A DNA stretch of 5,353 bases. Source: B21-G16 sp003644825 [NCBI: Candidatus Zhuqueibacterota bacterium]. GTDB lineage: Bacteria > SM23-31 > B21-G16. Both the position numbers and the translations under genes were made by a program. Positions 5,343 through 5,353 of the stretch are shown in pieces. The stretch covers positions 1 through 5,353 of the forward strand of contig QNDJ01000148.1 of NCBI GenBank assembly GCA_003644825.1, read 5' to 3'. The notes beneath the pieces are model-generated. The model saw only the letters and a list, made by a program, of their open reading frames with translations, had not been told where the DNA came from and made no database searches. Every line of letters begins with the position of its first letter. The stretch's first letter is position 1.

Positions 5343-5353
5343 ATCTTTAAATA

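Overview
The window comes from an AT-rich bacterium, very probably with a Gram-negative type envelope. Two proteins carry twin-arginine (Tat) leaders, two carry class III prepilin signals, and the pilin genes have a textbook sigma-54 promoter. Shine-Dalgarno sites are standard (AGGAGGT, AAGGGAG, GAGGA, AAGGTGA). The lineage cannot be named from the sequence. There are no RNA genes, CRISPR arrays, insertion sequences or attachment sites that I can see.

Bases 1-992 (+) hold the 3' part of a gene whose protein has tandem TerB-like helical repeats followed by a PH-like domain. Twenty-six bases later comes a 65-residue zinc-ribbon protein. They look like one transcription unit that starts before the window.

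Bases 995-4181 hold a divergent pair. On the minus strand is a HisC-like PLP aminotransferase; on the plus strand is a benzoylformate-decarboxylase-like ThDP enzyme. Both begin with a twin-arginine motif. The 154-base spacer between their starts contains a perfect 11-bp inverted repeat next to the aminotransferase start. The chemistry could be coupled (amino acid to 2-oxo acid to aldehyde plus CO2), possibly outside the cytoplasm. This is the most interesting candidate system here, but substrate and export are inferred.

Bases 4182-5353 hold a pilin operon. An upstream region with two dyads leads to a -24/-12 promoter (TGGCATA-N4-TTGCA), then two tandem pilin genes. Their products are about 74% identical by hand alignment, have no cysteines and have MshA-like N-termini. 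A purine-rich, ribosome-site-like stretch at the window edge hints at a further gene downstream.
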